This document shows positions 17,351 through 17,665 of a stretch of 17,665 nucleotides of DNA, one piece after another. A program made the translations under genes and the position numbers. Source of the DNA: Asterionellopsis glacialis. Taxonomy: Eukaryota; Bacillariophyta; Plagiogrammaphyceae; Rhaphoneidales; Asterionellopsidaceae. The notes under the pieces were generated by a model. It did not search any database and was not told the DNA's origin. It saw only the letters and a list, made by a program, of their open reading frames with translations. Location: NCBI GenBank assembly GCA_014885115.2, contig WKLE02000061.1, forward strand, positions 10,051 to 27,715, in the 5' to 3' direction. The stretch's first letter is position 1. Each line of letters opens with the position of its first letter.

Positions 17351-17665
17351 TTTTATAAATATAAATAGTATGGAATATAATGAATGTATGCGAGTATTGT
17401 ATACTTGACTTATGCGAAGGTTTCGCCACTTTGGTTCTATAATATCTCGGCTCTGCTTCTTCTAGTAGAGAGCCTAGTCCTCTAGAGATGAAGCACAAGG
17501 GAATGAGTGATGAGATGATGTAGTCTGTGATACAGATTCGAATTCCAGCAATCTTCGATCCTTCCCTGTTTTTTGGGATGAACCCACCGCCTGTTTGTTC
17601 AATGGTGGTAGTAAATATACACGGTGATCAAGGGGTAACATTTGTGTAGACACAGTACATTACCA
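17351..17665. other. Upstream region of the phosphoesterase gene to the window edge
   Basis: I see no coding sequence that stays open to the edge with a recognisable motif on either strand. It should contain the promoter of the minus-strand gene. Confidence 0.45.

Noticed and set aside
17535..17548. GATTCGAATTCC, resembling a tRNA B box
   Set aside because: No matching acceptor stem, anticodon arm or A box could be found around it.

Overview
The window reads as nuclear DNA of a eukaryotic microalga, most likely a diatom. The evidence is a mix of mostly intronless genes and a few short GT-AG introns, a DUF6824-type protein (a family expanded in diatoms), proteins full of Ser/Asn/Gln/Pro runs, moderate to low GC, and AT-rich intergenic DNA. 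There are no bacterial features: no operons, no Shine-Dalgarno logic. I cannot name the species.

Layout from left to right. A partial minus-strand reading frame runs off the left edge (1-183); it has a mitochondrial-presequence-like start and a TGLVGL motif that recalls complex I subunit NDUFA5 (tentative). PAN3 (minus, 701-3013, three exons) is the poly(A)-nuclease adaptor. About 2.5 kb follows with no convincing gene. Next is a two-exon minus-strand gene (5497-6321) for a small mitochondrion-targeted protein that carries the C-terminal tail of cytochrome oxidase subunit 1, so COX1 appears to be split between mitochondrion and nucleus. It shares a 744-bp divergent upstream region with TAF5 (plus, 7066-10347), a WD40 subunit of TFIID. 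Then come a six-transmembrane voltage-gated K+ channel (plus, 10897-12384), a DUF6824 protein (plus, 13322-13978), a 121-bp GGTACC-rich inverted-repeat element (14069-14189), and a RING-H2 ubiquitin ligase (plus, 14894-16042). A convergent minus-strand cyclic-phosphodiesterase-like 2H phosphoesterase (16565-17350) closes the window.

These are mostly housekeeping genes (mRNA decay, transcription initiation, respiration, ubiquitination, ion transport) with no sign of a joint pathway. I see no tRNA, rRNA, CRISPR array or complete transposon. The three introns I could place are all phase 1 with G|GTACGT or G|GTAAGT donors. The most notable items are the nucleus-encoded COX1 tail, the open frame continuing 90 codons past the K+ channel stop, two PABP-binding (PAM2-like) motifs in PAN3, and the small palindromic element.
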